Origin: UMGS1851 sp900555605
Lineage (GTDB): Bacteria > Bacillota > Clostridia > UBA1212 > UBA1255
DNA: 30,652 nt
Direction: 5' to 3'
Assembly (NCBI GenBank): GCA_902472555.1
Contig: CABROF010000018.1
Location: 1 to 30,652 of the forward strand
Shown: positions 7,350-15,069 of the stretch, in pieces
Position numbering within the stretch: the first letter of the stretch is position 1
How the letters are laid out: each line of letters begins with the position of its first letter
Made by a program: the position numbers and the translations under genes
Notes under the pieces: generated by a model
Told to the model about the DNA's origin: nothing
The model's input: only the letters and a program-made list of their open reading frames with translations
The model's database searches: none

Positions 7350-7736
7350 TTATTGTCCGGATTCATCAGGTTGATATAATACCGACAGCATTTCAATCAG
7401 CTCCTGCAGATTGAGTCCGCAGGCCGCCGCCTGCTCGGCAGCTTCTTGCAAATGCATCTCAATCATCCGCAGCTTCTGCTCTTTCATCAGCGCCGCGTTC
7501 TGTCCCGCTACAAAGCTGCCCTTGCCGGTAATCGAAACAATAAATCCGTCCCGTTCCAGTTCCTCATACGCACGCTTTGTGGTAATTACGCTGATGCGTA
7601 ATTCTTTTGCCAAAAGACGCATGGACGGCAGCGGGTCTCCTGATTGCAGCCGGCCTGTTAAAATCTGATTTTTCAGCTGTGTTGCAATCTGTTCATAGAT
7701 AGGCTGTTCTCCGGTATTTCTGATGATAATCTCCAA
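7350..7736 (-). CDS. GntR-family repressor, YtrA subfamily
   Basis: The 128-residue protein has the winged-helix GntR domain (about 10-78): PIYEQIATQLKNQILTG, then DPLPSMRLLAKELRISVITTKRAYEELERDGFI and the wing GKGSFVA. The short C-terminal helical part (about 80-128) is the small YtrA-type dimerisation region, not an effector-binding domain. The start is TTG 7736: AAAGGAGA lies 7 bases upstream and the family N terminus MEIIIRN follows. The upstream ATG 7754 would swallow that site. It is the first gene of an operon with an ABC ATPase and permease. A perfect palindrome (7756-7778) overlaps its own -10, so it probably represses itself and the transporter until an inducing signal, often envelope stress in this subfamily, is present. 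The signal is not known here. Confidence 0.94.
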   Translation of the reverse strand: MEIIIRNTGEQPIYEQIATQLKNQILTGRLQSGDPLPSMRLLAKELRISVITTKRAYEELERDGFIVSITGKGSFVAGQNAALMKEQKLRMIEMHLQEAAEQAAACGLNLQELIEMLSVLYQPDESGQ

Positions 7737-7755
7737 AGCGCGGTCTCCTTTCATA

Positions 7756-7778
7756 TTGTATATGTACATTATATACAA
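7756..7778. promoter_or_regulatory. Putative GntR (YtrA-type) operator
   Basis: TTGTATAT (7756-7763) and ATATACAA (7771-7778) are perfect inverted 8-base arms around 7 bases. The palindrome covers the -10 element and likely start of the operon, a classical repressor position. A further TATTGTATA-like half site lies next to it within the spacer (7779-7788). Confidence 0.8.
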
Positions 7779-7795
7779 TATATACAATATGTCAA
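7768..7795 (-). promoter_or_regulatory. Promoter of the GntR-ABC operon
   Basis: On the minus strand a perfect TTGACA (7795-7790), a 16-base spacer and a perfect TATAAT (7773-7768). Both hexamers match the sigma-A consensus, so the promoter is strong unless repressed. The leader is only about 25 bases. Confidence 0.9.
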
Positions 7796-7906
7796 GTAAA
7801 ATCTGCAAGAGATGCTCCCGTAAAATCGCGCAGGGTTCATATTCCTCCCTGAAGCATACAAAAGGGGATGTAAAAAAGTCGAACAAAAGAAAAAAACTTA
7901 TATAAT

Positions 7907-7955
7907 AAATCCCGGTAAAATCATGATCTGCCATGACTTTGCCGGGATTTTTTTT
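7907..7955. terminator. Bidirectional terminator-like hairpin
   Basis: AAATCCCGG (7907-7915) pairs with CCGGGATTT (7942-7950). Inner pairs AAA/TTT and TCATG/CATGA extend the stem to a 6-base loop, with one mismatch and one wobble. On the plus strand eight T residues follow (7948-7955); on the minus strand the following sequence is TTTATTATAT. It lies 62 bases past the stop of the minus-strand lipoprotein gene and can serve it. The better T run points the other way, where no gene is annotated. Confidence 0.8.
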
Positions 7956-8017
7956 GAAAAAGGGAGACTTTTCTACAGTCCCCTTATGTCAATATCGTTT
8001 TATTCAAAAAATACTTC

Positions 8018-8935
8018 TTACTTTTCTGTTATCGATACGTTGTCGATGGTTGTCTGGGAATAGTGGCTGAATACCTTAAAATATCCCATAGGTTCATTTT
8101 TATAAATATTATTCACATCATCCCAAATCTTTGTACCGGCGCCGTCATAGCATACAATCTTATCGCCTGTCAGATCCGCGCGCAGCAAAAGAACCTGTTC
8201 GCCTGCGCTCGTCGTCATATAGAATGCGATTTCCTCTTTGCTGTCTACAACAGATAAGGTATGCAGCTCATCAAACGGTTCAGGCAATATGATCTTGCCG
8301 TGTCCGCTCTGCCAATAGTTCCAGTCCGGAAAAATCGGTGCTTCTTTAGAGCCTTCACTGAATGCGATCCAGAAACCGTACGCCTCTTTATGGTACGGAA
8401 TATAGGCCGGCTCCGGCCCGGTTACACGGCATCCGACAAAGGTACATACCGGATTAAAGGTCTCGCCCGGGGTCTCCCGGTAATTTTTGGTCCGCACATC
8501 TATTTTGAATTCCACACGATCATGATCCTCCACGTTATATTCATAATCCGGTGTATATACGAACCACTGGTCGAAAAATGCGCTGCCGTCCCATCCGAGC
8601 CACAGCATCTCATCCTGGAACACTGCTCCCGCTGGCTGCACTCCGCCGGCTGAATCGAATAAATAGGAATAATCTGATTCCTCATTATTATCAAAGGATT
8701 CCTGATAGGCAAGGCCCGGCGCTTTAGTCGTCGTGGGAGCCTCCGGCGTCTGATCCCCGCCTGTAGGCGTACTGTTTCCCGGCGTCTCGGTGCTTTCAGC
8801 AGGAGGAACCGCGGTACCCTTAACTGCCGTGGGCGTCGGATGATCGCCGCCGCTGGTTTCCGCACAGCCCGCCAGCCCCAAAATCATGACAGCGGCAAAG
8901 ATAAAAAACAAACAAAAATATTTCTGATATTTCAT
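8018..8935 (-). CDS. Surface lipoprotein with Thr/Pro-rich linker and likely beta-sandwich domain
   Basis: The 305-residue product starts with a lipoprotein signal peptide ending in LAGC, so Cys24 should be lipidated and anchor it outside the membrane. A low-complexity linker rich in Thr, Pro and Gly (about 25-74) carries it away from the surface. The rest (about 75-305) is rich in aromatic and acidic residues with alternating beta pattern (LAYQESFDNNE early, TIDNVSITEK at the end). This resembles concanavalin-like/LamG-type modules that often bind or cut carbohydrate; I see no clear catalytic motif. ATG 8935 has AAAGGAG about 9 bases upstream. The gene is divergent from the AraC-type regulator, which may control it. 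Several TATAAT-like sequences lie upstream but their -35 regions are weak, as expected for an activator-dependent promoter. Confidence 0.85.
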   Translation of the reverse strand: MKYQKYFCLFFIFAAVMILGLAGCAETSGGDHPTPTAVKGTAVPPAESTETPGNSTPTGGDQTPEAPTTTKAPGLAYQESFDNNEESDYSYLFDSAGGVQPAGAVFQDEMLWLGWDGSAFFDQWFVYTPDYEYNVEDHDRVEFKIDVRTKNYRETPGETFNPVCTFVGCRVTGPEPAYIPYHKEAYGFWIAFSEGSKEAPIFPDWNYWQSGHGKIILPEPFDELHTLSVVDSKEEIAFYMTTSAGEQVLLLRADLTGDKIVCYDGAGTKIWDDVNNIYKNEPMGYFKVFSHYSQTTIDNVSITEK

Positions 8936-9001
8936 AAAGACTGCTCCTTTCTGTCTATCTATATATAAATTATAAATGGATCACAAATTGATTTACATTC
9001 T

Positions 9002-9069
9002 TGATTATAGCTGATTATATCATGCGCAGAGACGGAAAAAAATGACGAATCATAACGGACTCGCATAAC
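9002..9069. repeat. Direct repeats between the lipoprotein and AraC-type genes
   Basis: TGATTATA occurs at 9002-9009 and 9012-9019, exactly 10 bases apart; on the minus strand these are two tandem TATAAT sequences. CATAAC occurs at 9051-9056 and 9064-9069, 13 bases apart. AraC-family proteins bind asymmetric direct repeats, so either pair could be an operator for the adjacent regulator. This is inferred from position and repeat form only. Confidence 0.5.
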
Positions 9070-9161
9070 ATTTCGTAACTTTTTATTCACAAGAAAGATA
9101 CAACTTAGAATCGGATCCATAACAGCCGTTTGAAAGCAGCAGCACTGCCGGACCCCGCTGC

Positions 9162-9190
9162 TTGATTGATGCCGTAAAAACTGTTATACT
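9162..9190 (+). promoter_or_regulatory. Promoter of the AraC-type regulator gene
   Basis: TTGATT (9162-9167), a 17-base spacer and TATACT (9185-9190) precede the gene by 27 bases. An AAGGGGG ribosome site follows. Confidence 0.75.
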
Positions 9191-9217
9191 TCAAAATAAA
9201 AAGGGGGTAATCGGGAA

Positions 9218-10285
9218 ATGGATACGGCCTTGCATCCGGAAGAGCTTTTAGAGCCGCTGAACGAAGAAGAGCTGGTGCTGAAACAATACTATTATGCCAA
9301 ACAGCAGGAAGATACATTCCGGGCATTTTTGGATGAGGTTGCGAAAAATCCGGAGCTTATCAGCACCGTATATATTCCCGAATGCAATAATAATACATAT
9401 ACCGTTTTTACGGAACAGATCATCTTTCAGGGGGAAAATGAAAATATCACGGTCTGCCAGCATCGGCGCTATTCACCTGTTTTTGAACATAAGCATACGA
9501 TTTTTGAAATCGTATACGTGCTGAAAGGGCAATGTGAAAATACCGTGGACGGCTGCGTCATGTCTCTTCATACCGGAGACCTTTGTATTGTTGCGCCGAA
9601 TGTCACACATGCGCTGGCGGTATTTGACAATAGTCTTATCATCAATATTTTAATACGAAAGACGACTTTTAATGAAACCTTTTTCAAGCTGCTGTCAACA
9701 GACAACCTGCTCTCTTCATTTTTCAACAAGATCTTATATGCCAACGAATTCAATAATTATATTAATTTTCACACGCAGGGAGACGTGAAGCTGAAAACGC
9801 TGCTGGACTATCTGATCTGCGAGAGCTTTGTGAATGATCGTTTCAGCAGTGTCTGCATGGAAAGCCTGCTGATGTCCGCATTCAGTATTCTGCTGCGGAA
9901 TCACAGCAATAATGCCGAGCTTTCCCATACCACGAATCCCAAATTCTCCAAAGTGGTCCATGTCATCCAATACATCCGGGAAAACTATAAAACCGTTACT
10001 TTAGACAGCGTCTCCCGTTATTTTAACTATGCGACGCCCTACCTGAGCCGGATGATCAAAGAGGCCACGGGCATGACCTTTTCGGATATTGTGGCGGATA
10101 TCAAGTACAACAAAGCGGTGATGCTGCTTCTGAACACAGATATGACTGTATTGGAAATCAGCGAGGCCGCCGGCTTTGGAAGCACAGAACATTTTCATCG
10201 GACTTTTAAAAAGAAAAGCGGAGTCACGCCTGTGCAGTTCCGTTCTCAGCATCAGAACCCCAAAAATCCGGTTCTCCGAAGATAG
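9218..10285 (+). CDS. AraC-family transcriptional regulator with cupin sensor domain
   Basis: The 355-residue protein has an N-terminal helical lead (about 1-60), a cupin-like sensor domain (about 80-140) with H..IFEIVYVLKG and HTGDLCIVAPNVTHAL, and a C-terminal double helix-turn-helix (about 248-345). The latter shows DSVSRYFNYATPYLSRMIKE and the second helix pair VLEISEAAGFGSTEHFHRTFKKKSGVTPVQFR, typical of HTH_18. Such regulators usually sense sugars or other small ligands and activate nearby genes. ATG 9218 has a GGGGG ribosome site about 12 bases upstream and its own promoter. The divergent lipoprotein gene, with repeat-rich shared upstream DNA, is the most likely target. The ligand is unknown. 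The gene ends 17 bases from the convergent yitT-type gene. Confidence 0.95.
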   Translation: MDTALHPEELLEPLNEEELVLKQYYYAKQQEDTFRAFLDEVAKNPELISTVYIPECNNNTYTVFTEQIIFQGENENITVCQHRRYSPVFEHKHTIFEIVYVLKGQCENTVDGCVMSLHTGDLCIVAPNVTHALAVFDNSLIINILIRKTTFNETFFKLLSTDNLLSSFFNKILYANEFNNYINFHTQGDVKLKTLLDYLICESFVNDRFSSVCMESLLMSAFSILLRNHSNNAELSHTTNPKFSKVVHVIQYIRENYKTVTLDSVSRYFNYATPYLSRMIKEATGMTFSDIVADIKYNKAVMLLLNTDMTVLEISEAAGFGSTEHFHRTFKKKSGVTPVQFRSQHQNPKNPVLRR

Positions 10286-10302
10286 GCTCAGCGGTGTGCT
10301 TT

Positions 10303-11169
10303 TTAATACAGTCCTTTTGCTTCACGAACATCATTGATAATCAGAAATGCTTCTTTATCGAATTCGTCCGCAATCCGTCTCAGCGCCGGAAGCTGCCGGT
10401 TATATACCACACACCAGAGGATCATGACTTCCTCCTTGGTATACATGCCCTCTCCCCGCAGCCGCGTAACGCCACGGGAAAGCCGCTTCATAATCGCCTC
10501 ACTGATTTCCTCAGGCGCGGCAGTGATAATATAAATTTCCTTTGCGTAATTTACGCCCGCTTCCACCACATCAATCACCTTGGAGGAAATAAATACCGCA
10601 ACCGCCGAATAGAGTGCAGCCGTCAGACTGCCGTAGGTCAGCGCAACCACAAACAGAAACAGCACGTCAAAACCTAATACCAGCTGCCCCAGCGTCAGCC
10701 AGCTCAGCTTTCTCTGCAGCAATCTGGCAGCAATATCCGTGCCTCCTGTGGTGGCGCCGCCCCGGAAGATCAGTCCTAAACCGATTCCCAGCAGAAAACC
10801 GCCGCACACAGCGTACAGCAAAAAATCAGCCGGCGCGCCCTCTGCCGCGCCAAACAGCTGCCCGTCCAAAAGCGGAGCAAGATACGGGGTGACATGGGAC
10901 ACCGCATCGATCATAATTGAAAAAAGTACCGTTCCGACAATGCTTTTTACAGCAAATTGCCTTCCCAGTACTTTATAGCCCGCGGCAAACAGCGGTATAT
11001 TTAATATCAACGTCAGAATGCCCACCGGCAAAATGCCGTTTGTCACTTTACTGACCACCGTTGCAACGCCGGAAATCCCCCCCGGCGCAATATTGTTCGG
11101 AATCAGAAACAGATCCAGTCCGAGGGCAGCGACAATCGCTCCGCATAATACGTAAATCGCCTTTTTCAT
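10303..11169 (-). CDS. YitT-family membrane protein (DUF161 + DUF2179)
   Basis: The 288-residue protein has about five or six membrane helices in the first 200 residues, with the family signature FLIPNNIAPGGISGVATV (about 21-38) and a glycine-rich GLIFRGGATTGGTDI segment (about 135-150). The soluble C-terminal DUF2179 domain (about 205-288) contains EIYIITAAPEEISEAI and ILWCVVYNRQLPALRRI, and may bind a small ligand. The molecular function of the family is not established. ATG 11169 is preferred: GGAAG lies just before it and the protein then starts MKKAIYVLCG. A GTG 12 bases earlier is in frame but has no ribosome site. It follows yebC by 85 bases, which include an 18-bp perfect palindrome, and may share its transcript. 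Confidence 0.93.
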   Translation of the reverse strand: MKKAIYVLCGAIVAALGLDLFLIPNNIAPGGISGVATVVSKVTNGILPVGILTLILNIPLFAAGYKVLGRQFAVKSIVGTVLFSIMIDAVSHVTPYLAPLLDGQLFGAAEGAPADFLLYAVCGGFLLGIGLGLIFRGGATTGGTDIAARLLQRKLSWLTLGQLVLGFDVLFLFVVALTYGSLTAALYSAVAVFISSKVIDVVEAGVNYAKEIYIITAAPEEISEAIMKRLSRGVTRLRGEGMYTKEEVMILWCVVYNRQLPALRRIADEFDKEAFLIINDVREAKGLY

Positions 11170-11195
11170 CACTTCCGGCACAATCTGGCCGCAAT

Positions 11196-11213
11196 CGGCG
11201 GCTTAAGCCGCCG
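11196..11213. repeat. 18-bp perfect palindrome between yebC and yitT-type gene
   Basis: CGGCGGCTTAAGCCGCCG equals its own reverse complement. In RNA it would fold to a tight GC-rich hairpin 41 bases after the yebC stop and 26 bases before the next start. There is no T run, so it is not a normal intrinsic terminator; it may be an mRNA stability or attenuation element. Confidence 0.75.
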
Positions 11214-11254
11214 TCTGATTCAGAATTCCGCAGCTTAGTCGGGCCGCCTTTGTA

Positions 11255-11980
11255 TCATGCTTCCCAGTTATGCCAAACCTCCATTACATCATCGTTGTCT
11301 TCCAAACCGTCGATCAGCCGTTCGATCTGCTCTAACTGTTTTTCATCTGTCAGCGTCACATAGCTTTGGGGAATCATGCTGACTTCCGCTTCAACAAAAG
11401 TATACCCTTTTTTCTCCATATTATCACGGACACTTGAAAATACCGCCGGATCCGAGGTGATTTCAAAGACGTCTCCGTCGGCGCTGAAGTCCTCTGCCCC
11501 GCTGTCCAGTGCATCCATCATCACAGTTTCCTCATCAAGGTCTCCGTCGTCCTCAATGACGATCATGCCTTTTTTATCAAACATAAAGGACACGCATCCG
11601 CTTGTTCCGAGGTTTCCGCCGAATTTATCAAACAGATGGCGGATCTCAGCCGCAGTCCGGTTCCGGTTGTCCGTAACGGTTTCCACGATCACAGCAACGC
11701 CGGCCGGACCGTATCCTTCATATATAATCTCCTCAAGACTATCGCCACTACCTTCTCCGGCGGCCTTTTTTATGCTCCTCTGTATATTGTCATTCGGCAT
11801 ATTGGCAGCCTTTGCCTTTGCAATCACGTCCTTCAGCTTGCTGTTGGACTCCGGATCAGGTCCCCCGGAACGTACAACAATCTGAATTTCTCTGCCTAAT
11901 TTCGTAAAAACTTTTGCCTTCTGAGCATCGGATTTGCCCTTTTTATGCTTGATATTCGCCCACTTAGAATGACCAGACAC
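11255..11980 (-). CDS. yebC: YebC/PmpR/TACO1-family protein
   Basis: The 241-residue protein belongs to a family first described as transcriptional regulators and later linked to translation: it relieves ribosome stalling at proline stretches, and TACO1 is its mitochondrial member. The hallmark N terminus MSGHSKWANIKHKKGKSDAQ is present, followed by LGREIQ, the acidic helix-rich domain 1 (about 25-75), EEIIYEGYGPAGVAVIVE (about 83-100), RTAAEIRHLFDKFGGNLG (about 108-125) and GCVSFMFDKKG. The length is normal. The start is GTG 11980, with GGAGG 7 bases upstream; the first residues fit the family exactly. A promoter lies at 12041-12069, overlapping the end of the upstream gene, so yebC can be transcribed on its own. 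It may run on into the yitT-type gene. Confidence 0.97.
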   Translation of the reverse strand: MSGHSKWANIKHKKGKSDAQKAKVFTKLGREIQIVVRSGGPDPESNSKLKDVIAKAKAANMPNDNIQRSIKKAAGEGSGDSLEEIIYEGYGPAGVAVIVETVTDNRNRTAAEIRHLFDKFGGNLGTSGCVSFMFDKKGMIVIEDDGDLDEETVMMDALDSGAEDFSADGDVFEITSDPAVFSSVRDNMEKKGYTFVEAEVSMIPQSYVTLTDEKQLEQIERLIDGLEDNDDVMEVWHNWEA

Positions 11981-12040
11981 AAAGATACCTCCAATTACCG
12001 AAATAGAATTGCTGTTGCAAAAATCATGCAGCGGTTATTT

Positions 12041-12069
12041 ATTATATAACGAAAGCCGGTTCAAGACAA
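12041..12069 (-). promoter_or_regulatory. yebC promoter
   Basis: On the minus strand TTGTCT (12069-12064), a 17-base spacer and TATAAT (12046-12041). The -35 element overlaps the last codons of the upstream membrane-protein gene. Confidence 0.75.
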
Positions 12070-13008
12070 GTGTCGGCTGCGTTTTCTCCGGCGCCGGACG
12101 ATCCAAAGGAGGGACAGCCCCGCAATTGTAGCGCATAATACGCAGATATAAACGATCCGCATAGTCTGATACCGGTTCAGGTCCCGGATCTGCTTTTCCG
12201 AAAGTTCAACATAAAAATGCGTATTTGTCGAATTCATAACGCCGTCGCGGTTATAGTCGAGCTGATAGCCGCTGAGCCGCGATTCATACTGCATCTGTTC
12301 GGCCCCGCTCCCGCCGGCAGAATCCGCAGTCCGATAATAAAACACCTGCAGATGTTCCGGCCTCTGCTCCGCATGCTGCTGTAAAATGTACAGCACGTCA
12401 TGCACCAAGCCTTTATATTGGTCAAAGGGAATGGCTTTGCCGTGCAGGGACGCTGTAATCCGAAGGGTATTCCCATATTCGGAAAGAGCCTCTAAAGCAG
12501 TCTGCACAGTCACTTCCGAATATGCGGTCTTAGGCACGGATATGGAAAACGTCGTTTCAAGCGTTATTTTCGGATCATCGGCTTCCGCCTCATTCCGGTA
12601 AGCCTCCCATGCCTCAGCAAAAACCGCCTGCAGCTGCTCTGCGACCAGCGATTCCATTTCCGGACTGCACAAAAAGGTTTTATAATACCCGTCTCTTTTG
12701 ACAGACAGCCGCACCGCCCGCATTTCAAAGGATCTGCCCTCTGCTTCACACGTATATACGTAGCATTTTTCCGCGATATCATACGAGGTATAGCGGATAT
12801 GATAATCCTGCTTTCCGTATTGACTTTTCAAATAGCCGGATACGCGCCACGCATTGAACACGTTTCCCGGAAACAGTCCGGCACTCTCAAGCCACAGCAG
12901 CAGCACACAAAATGCGGCTATAATAAAAAAGGCAATAAGCAGACGCTTTTTCAGCTTCTGCCTATTGCTCTTTTGGTCCGTATCGATAGATTGTTCCTTA
13001 TGCTTCAT
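12061..13008 (-). CDS. Unknown bitopic membrane protein, coupled to pgk-tpi
   Basis: I do not recognise this 315-residue protein with certainty. A charged N terminus is followed by a membrane helix (about 23-40), an extracytoplasmic region of some 235 residues and a second helix (about 283-302) with a strongly basic tail (RRRRKRSR), which should stay inside. Near residue 55, SGYLKSQYGKQDYHIRYTSYD resembles the small stalk domain of YfjL/DUF3139-like proteins, whose role is unknown. ATG 13008 overlaps the TAA of the PGK-TIM gene by 11 bases, suggesting translational coupling; no good ribosome site precedes it. An in-frame TTG at 13017 is possible. Why a membrane protein should be coupled to a glycolytic gene is unclear; it may simply be operon packing. 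Confidence 0.8.
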   Translation of the reverse strand: MKHKEQSIDTDQKSNRQKLKKRLLIAFFIIAAFCVLLLWLESAGLFPGNVFNAWRVSGYLKSQYGKQDYHIRYTSYDIAEKCYVYTCEAEGRSFEMRAVRLSVKRDGYYKTFLCSPEMESLVAEQLQAVFAEAWEAYRNEAEADDPKITLETTFSISVPKTAYSEVTVQTALEALSEYGNTLRITASLHGKAIPFDQYKGLVHDVLYILQQHAEQRPEHLQVFYYRTADSAGGSGAEQMQYESRLSGYQLDYNRDGVMNSTNTHFYVELSEKQIRDLNRYQTMRIVYICVLCATIAGLSLLWIVRRRRKRSRHLS

Positions 13009-14944
13009 AATTGGCAATCGTCGTAAAATCCTTCAGCTTCAGGCTGGCGCCGCCGACTAAGCCGCCGTCGATATCCGCCATGCTGAACAGCGCCGCGGAA
13101 TTTTCAGCGGTAACGCTTCCGCCGTACTGAATCCGAAGCTTCTCCGCGCAATCCTCTCCGTACAATTCGCATACCACCCCGCGAATGGTTCTGCAAACCT
13201 CTTCCGCCTGTTCACAAGTGGCAGTTCCTCCGGTGCCGATGGCCCAAATCGGCTCATATGCAATGATCAGAGAGGCAACCTGCTCCTCAGACAATCCCAT
13301 CAGCGCAATCTTCACCTGGCTTCTGATCAGTTCCGCCGTAATTCCCTGATCCCGCTGCTCCAGAGATTCGCCGACGCAGATGATGGGCTTCATTCCGTAC
13401 TTAAACGCCGCATGCGCCTTTTTGTTTACGGTGACATCTGTTTCATTAAAATATTGTCTGCGCTCAGAATGACCAACGATCACATATTCCAGTCCTAAAT
13501 TTTGCAGCATTGCGCCGGAAACCTCTCCGGTATAAGCACCTTTATCTTCAAAATGCATATTCTGCGCCGCAATTTTGATGGCGCTTCCTTCGGATGCGGT
13601 AATCGCCGCAGGAATACAAACAAACGGAACAGCGGCAATGATCTCGTTTTCACTATTTTTAACCGCCTCTTTCAGTTCCATAATGAACTCTACTGTTTCT
13701 GCAGGCGTCTTGTTCATCTTCCAGTTGCCGGCAATGACTTTGGTGCGGCTGTTTTTATCCAGCAAACATGCAATTCCGGGCAGTACCTTTCCTTCTAAAA
13801 ATTCAAGCGATGCGCCGCCGCCTGTAGAAATATGCGTGATCTTGTCCGCATAGCCCAGCTGCTCCACAGCCGCCGCAGAATCTCCGCCGCCGATAATTGA
13901 TACAGCGCCGGATTCCGCCACTGCTTTTGCAATTCTTCTGGTGCCCTCTGCAAAATTCGGGAATTCAAACACCCCCATCGGTCCGTTCCACACCACGGTC
14001 TTAGCCTTTGCAATGCATTTTTCGTATTGCTCGATGGTCAGGTTGCCGATATCCATACCGCTCCAGCCGTCCGGCATATCATCGGACGGAACATACATGC
14101 GCTCCGCATCATTGCTGAATTCCTTAGCCACAATACTGCCGATAGGAAGCAGCAGATTTACGCCGCGCCGCTCAGCCTTTGCCATGAGCTCACGGGCCAA
14201 GTCAAGCTTGTCATCCTCACAGATCGAATTTCCGATTTTATATCCTTTGGCCTTTAAGAAGGTATATGCCATTCCGCCGCCGATGATCAGGTCGTCCACC
14301 TTATCCAGCAGGTTGTTGATGACTTCAATTTTATCGGAGACCTTTGCGCCGCCTAAAATTGCAACAAAAGGACGCTCCGGATTTGCAAGGGCTTTTCCCA
14401 TAATGCTGATTTCCTTCTGAATCAGGAAACCGGAAACTGCCGGCAGGTAATCCGCCAGTCCGGCCGTGCTGGCATGCGCTCTGTGTGCGGTTCCGAACGC
14501 ATCATTCACAAAAATTTCCGCCATACTTGCCAGCTCTTTTGCAAAGGCCGGATCATTCTTCTCCTCTTCTTTATGGAAACGGACATTCTCCAGCATCAGA
14601 ATTTGACCGTCCTGCAGCGCGGCGGCCTTTTCCTTGGCATCCGGACCGATTACGTCCGCGGCCTGGATCACAGGCTGGCCCAGCAGCTCGCTCAGGCGTT
14701 TTGATGCAGGGGCCATGGAATATTTCATATTGACTTCGCCCTTGGGCCGTCCCAGATGCGACACAAGAATGATTTTCGCCTTATGCTCTGCCAGATACCG
14801 AATGGTCGGCAGCGCGCCTACGATTCTTTTGTCATCCGTGATATTGCCTTGTGCGTCAAGCGGCACGTTAAAATCCACTCTGACAATGACGCGCTTTCCT
14901 TTTACGCAGATGTCCTCTACGCTTTTCTTATTGTAGTAACCCAT
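12998..14944 (-). CDS. pgk-tpi: Bifunctional phosphoglycerate kinase-triosephosphate isomerase
   Basis: This is one uninterrupted 648-residue frame joining two glycolytic enzymes. Residues 1-397 form a full PGK: VDFNVPLD near 22-29, SHLGRPKG, LENVRF, NDAFGTAHRAHAS, GGAKVSDK, NGPMGVFE and GGGDSAAAVEQLG, ending LPGIACLLDK. Residues 400-648 form a full TIM: GNWKMN with Lys409, VGHSERR with His492, AYEPIWAIGTG with Glu564, QYGGSV and GGLVGGASL. All TIM catalytic residues are present. Only Asn-Ser separates the two units, and no stop, start or ribosome site lies at the junction. ATG 14944 has AGGGAG about 11 bases upstream and gives the normal PGK N terminus. Transcription starts at 15070-15098. 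A covalent PGK-TIM is known from Thermotoga maritima, so the arrangement is rare, not new. Confidence 0.96.
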   Translation of the reverse strand: MGYYNKKSVEDICVKGKRVIVRVDFNVPLDAQGNITDDKRIVGALPTIRYLAEHKAKIILVSHLGRPKGEVNMKYSMAPASKRLSELLGQPVIQAADVIGPDAKEKAAALQDGQILMLENVRFHKEEEKNDPAFAKELASMAEIFVNDAFGTAHRAHASTAGLADYLPAVSGFLIQKEISIMGKALANPERPFVAILGGAKVSDKIEVINNLLDKVDDLIIGGGMAYTFLKAKGYKIGNSICEDDKLDLARELMAKAERRGVNLLLPIGSIVAKEFSNDAERMYVPSDDMPDGWSGMDIGNLTIEQYEKCIAKAKTVVWNGPMGVFEFPNFAEGTRRIAKAVAESGAVSIIGGGDSAAAVEQLGYADKITHISTGGGASLEFLEGKVLPGIACLLDKNSRTKVIAGNWKMNKTPAETVEFIMELKEAVKNSENEIIAAVPFVCIPAAITASEGSAIKIAAQNMHFEDKGAYTGEVSGAMLQNLGLEYVIVGHSERRQYFNETDVTVNKKAHAAFKYGMKPIICVGESLEQRDQGITAELIRSQVKIALMGLSEEQVASLIIAYEPIWAIGTGGTATCEQAEEVCRTIRGVVCELYGEDCAEKLRIQYGGSVTAENSAALFSMADIDGGLVGGASLKLKDFTTIANYEA

Positions 14945-15069
14945 ATACCAAACACGCTCCCTTGATAAATTCAAATGCGGTCTCAATCGCCGCCGGTATA
15001 TGCGCTTCCGGCCGCATGATCCCCTGCAAGCTTCTGTTCCACATTTTACCGTTTCACAAAAGCGCATTT

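Noticed and set aside
7789..7905. A 38-codon basic peptide with CxxC on the plus strand
   Set aside because: It has no ribosome site and overlaps the GntR promoter; it is kept only as a possibility tied to the plus-strand terminator.
9136..9164. AGCAGC/GCTGCT inverted repeat upstream of the AraC-type gene
   Set aside because: The arms are short and lie in a CAG-rich context before the -35; no T run and no sign of function.
13741..13775. Programmed frameshift at the PGK-TIM junction
   Set aside because: The A-run (GAT AAA AAC) is not a canonical X XXY YYZ site and no downstream structure is evident; the fusion needs no frameshift.
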